64,000 nucleotides of DNA from NCBI GenBank assembly GCA_021324465.1, contig JAJPJB010000024.1:1-64000 (forward strand), read 5' to 3'. Every line of letters starts with the position of its first letter. Within the stretch, counting starts at the first letter, position 1. This DNA is from Hyphomicrobiaceae bacterium. GTDB taxonomy: Bacteria > Pseudomonadota > Alphaproteobacteria > Rhizobiales > Xanthobacteraceae. Shown one piece after another: positions 45,977 through 53,764 of this stretch. The notes below the pieces were generated by a model, which saw nothing but the letters and a program-made list of their open reading frames with translations, did not search any database and was not told the DNA's origin. Position numbers and translations under genes: made by a program.

Positions 45977-46062
45977 GTTTGGTAAGTTGCCGGGACCCAT
46001 TTCGATAAAATTCTAACGATCTCTGGAACCCGCGCTTAGGCCGCCTCGCGTATCGAGCGCGC

Positions 46063-46473
46063 ATGGAGCCGATCCTGTCGATTGCCACATCGGGAATGCT
46101 CGCCGCCGCCACCCGCCTGCAGGTCTCGGCGGAGAATGTCGCCAATGCGCAATCCGACGGCCCGTTGCCGTCGGCCGACCCGCCGACCGCGGCACAATAT
46201 CCGTCCGCTTATGGGCCCAAACAGGTCAATCAGATCGCCACGGCCGGCGGCGGCACCAAGGCCGTCGTGACCAACGCGCGGCCGGCGACCGTGCCGGCCT
46301 ATGCTCCGACCGCGCCCTATGCCGACGCCAACGGCGAAGTGGCGGCGCCAAACGTCGACTACGTCCACGAAGCCCTGCAGCAGGCTACGGCGAGCTATAC
46401 CTTCGCCATGAACGCCGCGGTGGCGCGCGCCTATGCGCGGATGATGAAGTCGCTGCTCGATATCAAGACGTAA
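46063..46473 (+). CDS. Orphan FlgC-like flagellar rod protein
   Basis: The 136-residue protein has the rod-family N-terminus SIATSGMLAAATRLQVSAENVANAQ (the ANNVANxxT-type rod motif) and the C-terminal VDYVHEALQQATASYTFAMNAAVARAYARMMKSLLDI, which matches FlgC ends. The central part (31-100) is a proline/alanine-rich segment of its own. Length fits FlgC, but it stands far from any other flgB/flgC gene. It is probably a duplicate or an alternative rod subunit. Confidence 0.78.
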   Translation: MEPILSIATSGMLAAATRLQVSAENVANAQSDGPLPSADPPTAAQYPSAYGPKQVNQIATAGGGTKAVVTNARPATVPAYAPTAPYADANGEVAAPNVDYVHEALQQATASYTFAMNAAVARAYARMMKSLLDIKT

Positions 46474-46686
46474 TGGCGTAGCTTCGATTTGTTCCGCCTT
46501 TTCTCGGCTGCAAAACGATGGTGAGCTGCAATTGCCGGCCGCGGCAATCTCGGCAAAATGGGCCTACCGCGGAGCCGTGCTGCGATTACGCATGGATACG
46601 GCAGCATGCGCAGTGGCCAGGCACGTGGTCAGCTGAAAATTGGTGTATAGAGTGCTCCGCACCTATACACGGCCTGGAATGATCTT

Positions 46687-48363
46687 ATGAACGCCCCGCT
46701 CTCCGCCCATCCGACCCCGTCCTATAGGCACACGCCGCTGTTTCCCCTCGGCAAGGATACGACGCCTTACCGAAAGATCGACCTTGGTACTGCTGGCGGC
46801 GCCTTGGGCGTGCGGATCGAGCGCGTGCTAGGCGAGGAGGTGCTGGTGGTGCCGCGCGAGGCGCTGCGCGCGCTGGCCGAAGCGGCTTTCACCGACATCA
46901 ATCATCTTTTGCGGCCGTCGCATCTTGCTTCGCTCAAGGCCATCGTCGAGGATCCGGAAGCCTCCGACAACGACAAGTTCGTCGCCTACGATTTTCTCAA
47001 GAACGCCAATATCGCGGCGGGGGGCGTGCTGCCGATGTGCCAGGACACCGGCACCGCGATCATCATGGGCAGGAAGGGCCGGCTGATCTGGACCGACGGC
47101 GACGACGAGGCGGCGCTCGCGGAAGGCGCGCGCGACGCGTATCTCAAGCGCAATCTGCGCTATTCGCAGCTCGCGCCGCTGTCGATGTTCGAGGAGAAGA
47201 ACACGCGCTCCAACATGCCGGCGCAGGTCGAGTTGTACGCGGAAGGCGCTGGCGAGGGCGAGGGCGCCTACAAATTTCTGTTCATCGCCAAAGGCGGCGG
47301 CTCGGCCAACAAGTCGTTTCTGTTCCAGGCGACGCCGTCCATCCTGACGCGTGAGCGCATGCTCGCTTTCCTCAAAGAGAAAGTGCTCACGCTCGGCACC
47401 GCGGCGTGCCCGCCCTACCATCTCGCGATTGTCATCGGCGGCACGTCGGCGGAAATGACCATGAAGACGGTAAAGCTTGCGTCCTGCAAATATTATGATT
47501 CGCTGCCCGACAAAGGCTCCGAGGACGGCCACGCCTTCCGTGATCGCGACATGGAGCAGGAAATCCACAAGATGACGCAGTCGCTTGGCGTCGGCGCGCA
47601 ATTCGGCGGAAAATATTTCTGCCACGACGTGCGCGTCATCCGTCTGCCGCGCCATGGCGCGTCGCTGCCGATCGGGCTTGGCGTGTCCTGCTCGGCCGAT
47701 CGCCAGGCTTTGGGCAAGATCACGCGCGACGGCGTGTTTCTGGAGGAGCTCGAGCACAATCCGGCGAAATATCTGCCGGAAGTCGATACCAGGAAGCTGG
47801 GCGGCGAGGTGGTCAGAATCGATCTCACCAAGCCGATGCAGGCCATATTGGCGCAGCTGTCACAGTACCCGATCAAGACGCGGCTGTCGCTCAACGGCCC
47901 GATGATCGTCGCACGCGACTTGGCGCATGCCAAATTGCGCGAGCGGCTGGAGAAGGGGCAGGGACTGCCGGACTATTTCAAGAATCATCCTGTCTATTAC
48001 GCTGGCCCGGCAAAGACGCCGGAGGGCTATGCCTCGGGCGCCTTCGGTCCGACGACCGCGGGTCGCATGGATTCCTTTGTTGCCGATTTTCAGGCCGCCG
48101 GCGGCTCGATGGTGATGCTGGCCAAGGGCAATCGCGCGCCGGTCGTGCGGGAAGCGTGCAAAAAATACGGCGGCTTCTACCTCGCTTCGATCGGCGGCGC
48201 GGCCGCCAATCTCGCCGAGCACTGTATCAAGAAGGTCGAGTGTATCGAATATCCCGAGCTCGGCATGGAAGCGATCTGGCGCATCGAAGTCGTCGATTTC
48301 CCAGCTTTCATTGTCATCGACGACAAGGGCAACGACTTTTTCAAGGAATTGAATCTGGGGTGA
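46687..48363 (+). CDS. fumA: Class I fumarate hydratase (Fe-S)
   Basis: The 558-residue protein is an oxygen-sensitive [4Fe-4S] fumarase of the FumA/B type. Typical parts are [20 protein letters not shown] (first cysteine), [34 protein letters not shown] (second cysteine), the C-terminal domain [12 protein letters not shown] and [17 protein letters not shown]. The length is near the usual 550. Start ATG 46687 follows GGAATGATCTT. It complements fumC at 3710-5116. Confidence 0.95.
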   Translation: MNAPLSAHPTPSYRHTPLFPLGKDTTPYRKIDLGTAGGALGVRIERVLGEEVLVVPREALRALAEAAFTDINHLLRPSHLASLKAIVEDPEASDNDKFVAYDFLKNANIAAGGVLPMCQDTGTAIIMGRKGRLIWTDGDDEAALAEGARDAYLKRNLRYSQLAPLSMFEEKNTRSNMPAQVELYAEGAGEGEGAYKFLFIAKGGGSANKSFLFQATPSILTRERMLAFLKEKVLTLGTAACPPYHLAIVIGGTSAEMTMKTVKLASCKYYDSLPDKGSEDGHAFRDRDMEQEIHKMTQSLGVGAQFGGKYFCHDVRVIRLPRHGASLPIGLGVSCSADRQALGKITRDGVFLEELEHNPAKYLPEVDTRKLGGEVVRIDLTKPMQAILAQLSQYPIKTRLSLNGPMIVARDLAHAKLRERLEKGQGLPDYFKNHPVYYAGPAKTPEGYASGAFGPTTAGRMDSFVADFQAAGGSMVMLAKGNRAPVVREACKKYGGFYLASIGGAAANLAEHCIKKVECIEYPELGMEAIWRIEVVDFPAFIVIDDKGNDFFKELNLG

Positions 48364-48365
48364 TT

Positions 48366-48490
48366 TGGCGCCGGGTCATTGCCGGACTCGTTCTGGCAAT
48401 CTCTATTCGATAAGCGCGCCGCAGTGGCATCGTGTCCCGGACGCGGGGCAGCGTGCGGCGAAGCAAAGCGGTGCACCGCAGATCCGGCGC
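48366..48490. repeat. Composite of dispersed repeat halves after fumA
   Basis: The first part (48372-48407) reads GTCATTGCCGGACTCGTTCTGG, a half of the repeat at 45884-45976; the next part contains GTGTCCCGGACGCGGGGCAGC and GTGCACCGCAGATCCGG, inverted relatives of the unit at 45683-45850. Its right edge meets a truncated SRPBCC gene. Confidence 0.55.
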
Positions 48491-48510
48491 GTGCTAACGG
48501 TAATGCGACT

Positions 48511-48660
48511 GAGACGTTGGTGCGGTTCGACCTCGCTGAACAGAACGGGGTCACCACGGTTTGCGTCACGCATTCCAGCTTTGCCACCCAGGGCTCGCAC
48601 AACGCCCATCACGGCTGGCCGCAGATTCCGGGCTGGCCCAAGGCCTTCGCCGAAGCTTGA
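48511..48660 (+). pseudogene. C-terminal fragment of an SRPBCC/AHSA1-like gene
   Basis: The frame reads ETLVRFDLAEQNGVTTVCVT and ends SHNAHHGWPQIPGWPKAFAEA, which is the last third of AHSA1-like SRPBCC proteins (usual ending GWPQILGWLQAYLE). The N-terminal two thirds are gone, replaced by the repeat on its left. There is no start codon in the remaining frame except inside the repeat. Confidence 0.65.
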
Positions 48661-48708
48661 GCCGTTCCCGGCGGTTTGATCCCGTCCCGTTTCGTGGCTA
48701 TGCATTTT

Positions 48709-48733
48709 GGGCTCGCGTCTGTCGCGCGAGCCC
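48709..48733. other. Hairpin before the binding-protein gene
   Basis: GGGCTCGCG-N7-CGCGAGCCC is a perfect 9-bp stem. It covers the distant ATG at 48707 that would extend the following gene, so that start is unlikely. No T-run is present. Intergenic sequence 48661-48847 has no other supported feature. Confidence 0.4.
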
Positions 48734-48847
48734 GAACTCGGCCAACCGAATCGGCCAACACCGCCAGGAAGACGCCGCTTGCCGCCACTTTGGCCATTTC
48801 GGTCGGTTCGACCGCTTGCGCCGTGCCGTATTCGCCTCGCCTTTGCC

Positions 48848-49879
48848 ATGCTGGCGATGGCGGCACCGATAGCGGTGCTTTGGCCGGCCGCCGCGCAGCA
48901 GCCTCAGGCGCCCTCGCACAGTTCGCCGGCGCCTGCCGTCTCTCCGCCAAGCGCGCCGGTCGAATTCAAGGTCGGCATTGCCGACCCGGCAAACACGGTG
49001 CTGCCCCTGTACATGGCCCGCGCAATCGGCGCCGATGCCGCACAAGGTCTCGCCCTCGCCATCATCAATATGGAGGGCGGCAGCCGCGGCGCCGAGCAAT
49101 TGCAGGCGGGACGTATCGACGTGATGGATGTCGGGCTGTCCTCCGTGGTCAAGGTCAATCAATCCGGCGGCAATCTGCGGCTCATCGCCTCGCTCTCCAA
49201 CGTCATCCGCTTCACAATCTTTTCTGCACGCGGGGTCAACAGCGCGGCCGACCTCAAGGGCGGCACGGTCGGCATCAGCACCGTGGGTTCCGAAAGCGAT
49301 TCGACCGCCACCCTGGCGCTGCAGAAACTCGGCCTCTCCCGCAACGACGTCATCATCAAGGAGTATGGCTCGAGTGCTCGCCGGCTCGCTGCCTTGAAGT
49401 CCGGTGAGATCAAGGCGGCGCCGCTCGGCGAGCCGGCCGCTTCGCGTGCGCGTCAGGCCGGTCTCAACGTGCTGGTCGATCTCGCGCCGATGCGCATTCC
49501 GTGGCTGTTCGCCGGCATTGCCGTGCGCCACGACGACATCGCCGCACGCCGCGATCTGCTGACGCGATTTCTTAAAGCCAACATCGAAGGCAATTACGCC
49601 GCGCTCAACGACGAGGCGCGCGCCAAGCAGGTGCTGAAGAAGGACCTCAAGATCACCGGTGCCAAGAGCATTGACATCGCCTATCGCGACTTCGTTGACC
49701 AAGCGGTCCAAAACCTTGAGCCGTCGCTGCAAGGCGCGGAGAAAATTCTCAAGCTCTTTCCCAGTGCCAGCCAGAGTGTCGGCGACTATGTCGACATGAG
49801 CCTCCTCGACGCACTTAAGGATCAGAAATTTTTTTCTGCGATGGAAGAGAAATACGGTCAGCGCGGGCAAAAGCCGTGA
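48848..49879 (+). CDS. ABC transporter substrate-binding protein (NitT/TauT-like)
   Basis: This 343-residue periplasmic protein has a hydrophobic signal-like start (MLAMAAPIAVLWPAAAQ) and then the NMT1/THI5-like fold: EFKVGIADPANTVLPLYMARAIG, GSRGAEQLQAGRIDVMDVGLSSV, DLKGGTVGISTVGSESD and the LQKLGLSRNDVIIKEYG strand. These proteins bind nitrate, sulphonates, pyrimidine precursors or aromatic acids; the ligand is not evident. Start choice is uncertain because the n-region lacks positive charge; upstream in-frame residues RPLAPCRIRLAFA would supply it. No permease or ATPase gene is next to it. Confidence 0.82.
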   Translation: MLAMAAPIAVLWPAAAQQPQAPSHSSPAPAVSPPSAPVEFKVGIADPANTVLPLYMARAIGADAAQGLALAIINMEGGSRGAEQLQAGRIDVMDVGLSSVVKVNQSGGNLRLIASLSNVIRFTIFSARGVNSAADLKGGTVGISTVGSESDSTATLALQKLGLSRNDVIIKEYGSSARRLAALKSGEIKAAPLGEPAASRARQAGLNVLVDLAPMRIPWLFAGIAVRHDDIAARRDLLTRFLKANIEGNYAALNDEARAKQVLKKDLKITGAKSIDIAYRDFVDQAVQNLEPSLQGAEKILKLFPSASQSVGDYVDMSLLDALKDQKFFSAMEEKYGQRGQKP

Positions 49880-50009
49880 CGCTGGCTTTGCATCTGCCTT
49901 GGCTTCGCACGAGGTATGACGCCCGGGCTTTCGTGCCTATCTTGCGACCGATAGCGAAGTTTGCCATAGGCGGCTTTGCCGAGCTCAATGACGAATGGAA
50001 AGATTGAGA

Positions 50010-50942
50010 ATGAGCACAATGAGCACAACGAGCACGATGACTACGGCGAATGCGCGCGTGAAAGGCCCGATCGTCTGGCTCGATATGGATCAGAAGGAGC
50101 TTGATGACGCCTACGATCAGCTGGTCTATGCGCCGAACCGCGATCAAGTCGCCAAGCGTCGGCTTGCCAATAGCGCGGCAGCGCGAGAGCGGCTAGGCCT
50201 GCCGCAGCGCCTGGCCTATGGATCGGCGCCAAACGAGGGGCTCGATCTCTACCGCAGTCCCATCGTTCTCTCGGCTGCCCCGATCGCGATCTTCGTTCAT
50301 GGCGGCGCCTGGCGCGCGGGCACAGCTTCCGAGCATGCGTTTTTGGCCGAGCCGTTCGTGCATGCCGGCGCGCATGTCGCGATCCTGGACTTCATGAATG
50401 TGGACGAAGCCGGCGGCAGTCTGTTCCCGCTCGTGGAGCAGGTGCGACGCGCGGTCGGGTTTGTCTACCGCAACGCCGAACGTCTTGGTGGCGATCGCAA
50501 TCGGCTCTTTTTGATGTCGCACTCGTCAGGCTCGCATTTGGCAGGGTGCGTTCTCACCAGCGACTGGAGGAAGGAAGATCTGCCGGCTGACATCGTCAAA
50601 GGCGCGCTGTTGTCGAGCGGCATGTACGACCTCAAACCGGTACGGCTCTCCAAGCGCTCGCAATACGTGAAATTCACCGATGCGATGGAGCAGGAGCTCT
50701 CCGCGATCCGACATATCGATCGGCTTCGCGCGCCGCTGGTGCTGACCTACGGCACCTGCGAGACGCCGGAATTTCAGCGCCAGTCGCGCGATTTTGCGGC
50801 GGCGGTGAAAGCGGCCGGCAAGCCGGCCGAGCTCCTCGTCGGCGAGGGCTACAACCATTTCGAAATGCTGGAGACGCTCGCCAATCCCTACGGGCTGCTC
50901 GGCCACGCCATGCTCAAGCTGATGGGACTGTCGAGGCGTTAG
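50010..50942 (+). CDS. Alpha/beta hydrolase, kynurenine formamidase-like
   Basis: The 310-residue esterase-lipase fold enzyme has the oxyanion HGGAW motif, the nucleophile elbow SHSSGSHLAG (Ser), the acid region TYGTCETPEFQRQS and catalytic His in GYNHFEML. This order is that of arylformamidase (AFMID-like) hydrolases. The N-terminus has a run of MSTMSTTSTMTT encoded by an ATGAGCAC-type repeat, so the exact start (49995, 50010 or later ATGs) is uncertain. Its stop codon overlaps that of the convergent zinc-ribbon gene. Confidence 0.82.
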   Translation: MSTMSTTSTMTTANARVKGPIVWLDMDQKELDDAYDQLVYAPNRDQVAKRRLANSAAARERLGLPQRLAYGSAPNEGLDLYRSPIVLSAAPIAIFVHGGAWRAGTASEHAFLAEPFVHAGAHVAILDFMNVDEAGGSLFPLVEQVRRAVGFVYRNAERLGGDRNRLFLMSHSSGSHLAGCVLTSDWRKEDLPADIVKGALLSSGMYDLKPVRLSKRSQYVKFTDAMEQELSAIRHIDRLRAPLVLTYGTCETPEFQRQSRDFAAAVKAAGKPAELLVGEGYNHFEMLETLANPYGLLGHAMLKLMGLSRR

Positions 50943-51145
50943 GCCGCTTCGGGCTCCGGCCTCGCGGTCGCACGGATCGATGTGCGGACAAGCTCGGCCC
51001 CGCAGCGCCGGCAGGCATAGACAGTGTCCTCGACCTCGGTGGAGACCGGGCGGCGGCCGTTATAAGCCATGCGGCCCGCGCAGACCGGACAAGGCATCAT
51101 CAGCGATGGCAGACTTGACGCGGGTGCGGCCGCTTGATGGCGCAT
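50939..51145 (-). CDS. Small zinc-ribbon protein
   Basis: This 68-residue protein has CPVC (about 19-22) and CRRC (about 45-48), a four-cysteine zinc ribbon, with MAYNGRRPVSTEVEDTVYA between. Similar short proteins of this kind occur widely in Rhizobiales without known function. Its first 15 residues are alanine/serine-rich and a start at the MM pair (51100) is possible. The stop codon is shared in opposite orientation with the hydrolase gene. Confidence 0.7.
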   Translation of the reverse strand: MRHQAAAPASSLPSLMMPCPVCAGRMAYNGRRPVSTEVEDTVYACRRCGAELVRTSIRATARPEPEAA

Positions 51146-51369
51146 AGGAAGACCCCTGGCTCGGCCGGGTGGGGAAAATGACCGATTTATGAATTACCTG
51201 CCTCTTTTGCCGCGGAGTCAAGAAAAATTGTGCATTGCACACTTGCCGATTGCAATGCGGCAAGCGGCTCACGAACAAGCCGTTCCCGAGATTAAGCCGT
51301 TCCAGGACAGTCGCAGATTGAAGAAAAAAGGTGGCCCCGTTTGCGCAGGACCGTCTCTTGCTCCCTGCT

Positions 51370-52029
51370 TTATCCTGTTGCCGGTGCGAATTCCGCGGCG
51401 GAAATGCAGGGAACTCTGATATCGGCAAGGCTGCGCCGGGTCGCGTCAATCGAGCCGGCGACGTCGATCCCGCGGCAGGCGTCCTCGATGACAAAGGCAG
51501 AAAAATTCTCGCGCCGGGCATCCTCCGCCGAATAGCGCACACAAAAATCAAAGGCGAGCCCGGCTAGGAACGTCCGGTGCACGCCGCGCTCACGCAGATA
51601 ACCGGCAAGCCCGGTCGGCGTCTTGCGATCGTTCTCATAGAAGGCCGAATAGGAATCAATGGTCGGGTCGAGGCCTTTGCGCACGACCAGCGACGCGTGG
51701 GGAATATGGAGCTCTTTGTGGAAAGCGGCGCCGGGCGTGTCCTGCACGCAGTGGTCGGGCCACAGCACCTGATCGCCGTAGGGCGCCGCGATGGTGTCAT
51801 AGGGCCGTTTGCCGGCATGCATCGAGGCAAAGGAGAAGTGCCCGCGCGGATGCCAGTCTTGCGTCAGCACGACATTGCGGAATTTTGCAGCGAGCTGATT
51901 GATGATCGGAACGACCTCATCGCCCCGCGGCACCGGCAATGCGCCGCCGGGACAAAAGTCGTTCTGCACGTCAACGACAATGAGCACGTCGTGATTATCG
52001 GGCGTGATCGCTTCCGCCATGGCTGTCAT
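51370..52029 (-). CDS. pncA: Nicotinamidase
   Basis: PncA hydrolyses nicotinamide to nicotinate for NAD salvage. The 219-residue cysteine hydrolase contains catalytic Asp in VVDVQNDFCPGG, the metal ligands in LTQDWHPRGHFSF (Asp, His, His), the lysine of VVRKGLDP and the nucleophile Cys in AFDFCVRYSAEDA. Its start overlaps the end of pncB by 35 bases and the genes are in the order pncB-pncA, so transcript and translation are coupled. A start at 52020 is also possible. Confidence 0.94.
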   Translation of the reverse strand: MTAMAEAITPDNHDVLIVVDVQNDFCPGGALPVPRGDEVVPIINQLAAKFRNVVLTQDWHPRGHFSFASMHAGKRPYDTIAAPYGDQVLWPDHCVQDTPGAAFHKELHIPHASLVVRKGLDPTIDSYSAFYENDRKTPTGLAGYLRERGVHRTFLAGLAFDFCVRYSAEDARRENFSAFVIEDACRGIDVAGSIDATRRSLADIRVPCISAAEFAPATG

Positions 52030-53383
52030 AATCGCTGTCTTGCACGCGGCTCTGCATACGGCGATCCACATCTGCAGCGAGCCTGATGAGATCGTCGCCG
52101 ACTTCTACCGGATAGGTGGCGCCGGGAGTAAGCTCGCGCAATGGTCCCGGCAGGCATTCAAGCTCGCGTTTGGCGCGCCGCCGGATGTCATCGAGCGACG
52201 GCACCGGTTGCAGGCGTCGCCCGCCGAGCATGACGGGATGGATCAGCGGTTCCCCTGATTTTTGGTGATCGGCGAGCGAGAGCAGATCGCCGGCCATCCG
52301 GCCGTCGGCGTCGTATTGCCGCCAGACCTGCTTGCGTCCCGGCCAAGTCGCTTTTTTCTCCGAGCGCTTGCGCCGTGGCATGCCGGCATAGTCCTGCAGC
52401 TTATAGACACAGTCGATCGACGGAACGTCGCTCGACGTCGTCATATCGGTTCCAATCCCAAGCCCATCGATCGGCGCACCTGCTTTGGCGAATTCGCGCA
52501 GTTGATCTTCATCAAGCCCGCCGCTCGCAAAGATCGTCGTGCCTTCAAGTCCGCCTTGGTCGAGAATGGCGCGCACGCTTTTGGACAATGCAACCAGATC
52601 GCCAGAGTCGAGACGTACGCCGCGGATGGCAATTCCCGCCGCTTTCAAGCGCGGCGCCAGGGCGACGACTTTGCGCGCCGCGGCTTCAGTGTCGTAGGTA
52701 TCGAGCAGCAGCACGACATTGTCCGGCCGCAGGCGGGCGAAAGTCTCGAAAGCTTGCGTTTCATCGTCGAAGGCCTCGATGAAGGAATGCGCCATGGTGC
52801 CGAAGAGCGGAATGCCGAATTGCCGCCCAGCCAAGACCGTCGCGGTGCCGGCGAAGCCGGCAATGTAGCTTGCGCGCGCCGCCATGAGGCCGGCCTCGGC
52901 GCCATGCGCGCGGCGGAAGCCAAAATCGACCAGCAATTTGTTCGGCGCGGCCAGCACCGAGCGTGCCGCTTTCGAGGCGATCAGGGTTTGAAAGTGCAGA
53001 ATATTGATCAGACGCGACTCGACCAGTTGCGCCTGCGGCAGCGGCGCGGTCAGCCGCAGGATCGGCTCGTTGGCAAAAAAGGCGGTGCCCTCGGGCATCG
53101 CATGCACGTCGCCGGTGAAGCGGAGGTCGGCGAGATAATCGATGAGGTTTGCGCGGAATCGCCCGGTGCCCTGCAGCCAGGCGATCTCAGCGGCCGAAAA
53201 GCGGAGATTCTCCAGATAGTCGAGTGCCTGTTCGAGACCGGCGGCGAGCAAGAAACCGCGGCGGGGCGGCAGCGTACGGACAAACATCTCGAAGACGGCC
53301 GTCTCGGTGTCGGCATGGTCCAGATAAACCTGGATCATGTTGAGCTGGTAAAGGTCCGTCAGCAGCGGGCTAGCGAATTCCAT
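51995..53383 (-). CDS. pncB: Nicotinate phosphoribosyltransferase
   Basis: This 462-residue enzyme converts nicotinate and PRPP to nicotinate mononucleotide, the step after PncA. It begins MEFASPLLTDLYQLNMIQVY, a family hallmark, followed by LPPRRGFLLAAGLEQAL, DFGFRRAHG and the phosphate-binding VRLDSGDLVALSKSV and IFASGGLDEDQLREF blocks. The ATG at 53383 is used because the hallmark starts there; upstream residues of the frame look random. It forms an operon with pncA. Confidence 0.95.
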   Translation of the reverse strand: MEFASPLLTDLYQLNMIQVYLDHADTETAVFEMFVRTLPPRRGFLLAAGLEQALDYLENLRFSAAEIAWLQGTGRFRANLIDYLADLRFTGDVHAMPEGTAFFANEPILRLTAPLPQAQLVESRLINILHFQTLIASKAARSVLAAPNKLLVDFGFRRAHGAEAGLMAARASYIAGFAGTATVLAGRQFGIPLFGTMAHSFIEAFDDETQAFETFARLRPDNVVLLLDTYDTEAAARKVVALAPRLKAAGIAIRGVRLDSGDLVALSKSVRAILDQGGLEGTTIFASGGLDEDQLREFAKAGAPIDGLGIGTDMTTSSDVPSIDCVYKLQDYAGMPRRKRSEKKATWPGRKQVWRQYDADGRMAGDLLSLADHQKSGEPLIHPVMLGGRRLQPVPSLDDIRRRAKRELECLPGPLRELTPGATYPVEVGDDLIRLAADVDRRMQSRVQDSDYDSHGGSDHAR

Positions 53384-53764
53384 CGTGGTGTCCCATCCCG
53401 ATGCACAATATGGGGTATCGGGATAGGGATTGCCGCCCGACAGCGCACTTTTGCCTCCGATTAATCTCGGCAACCAATCGGGAAGGGGGCAACTGTCGTC
53501 GCCAGCAAGGACAAAATTCCGACCAAGCGTCACAGCGAGCCTACCGGAGTACCGGCCACTGCGCTGTGACCCTGGTCACCGTGTCGCACGGTTAATTTCA
53601 CCTTAATCCCTAATAAGTTCTTGCCCAGATGCGACGACTTGTAACAATGTACATCGACAATCTGGCTTTGCGCAGCGGTCCAGGGGATGGGCGAGGGGCG
53701 GCTGCGATCCACCCGGCGAGCTAGGGGGAGGTTGACGACGACGCTCTGATTGGGGGGCGGTCTG
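53384..53764. other. Upstream region of the giant-protein gene
   Basis: This 381-base gap between divergent genes contains a perfect CtrA box (53592-53606) and, next to the ATG at 53765, a purine-rich GGGGGGCGG ribosome binding site. I see no coding frame and no repeat. Confidence 0.6.
53592..53606 (+). promoter_or_regulatory. Perfect CtrA box
   Basis: TTAA (53592-53595), TTTCACC, TTAA (53603-53606) matches the CtrA full consensus TTAA-N7-TTAA exactly. It lies 158 bases upstream of the ATG of the giant gene and is the only perfect copy I saw near a gene start here. Confidence 0.65.

Noticed and set aside
45749..45985. 78-residue ORF reading GLVPTIHVF
   Set aside because: It lies in a dispersed palindromic repeat that creates false ORFs of this sequence; there is no ribosome binding site.
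52262..53464. 400-residue plus-strand open frame over pncB
   Set aside because: It is the antisense shadow of pncB, which has a clear family signature on the minus strand.
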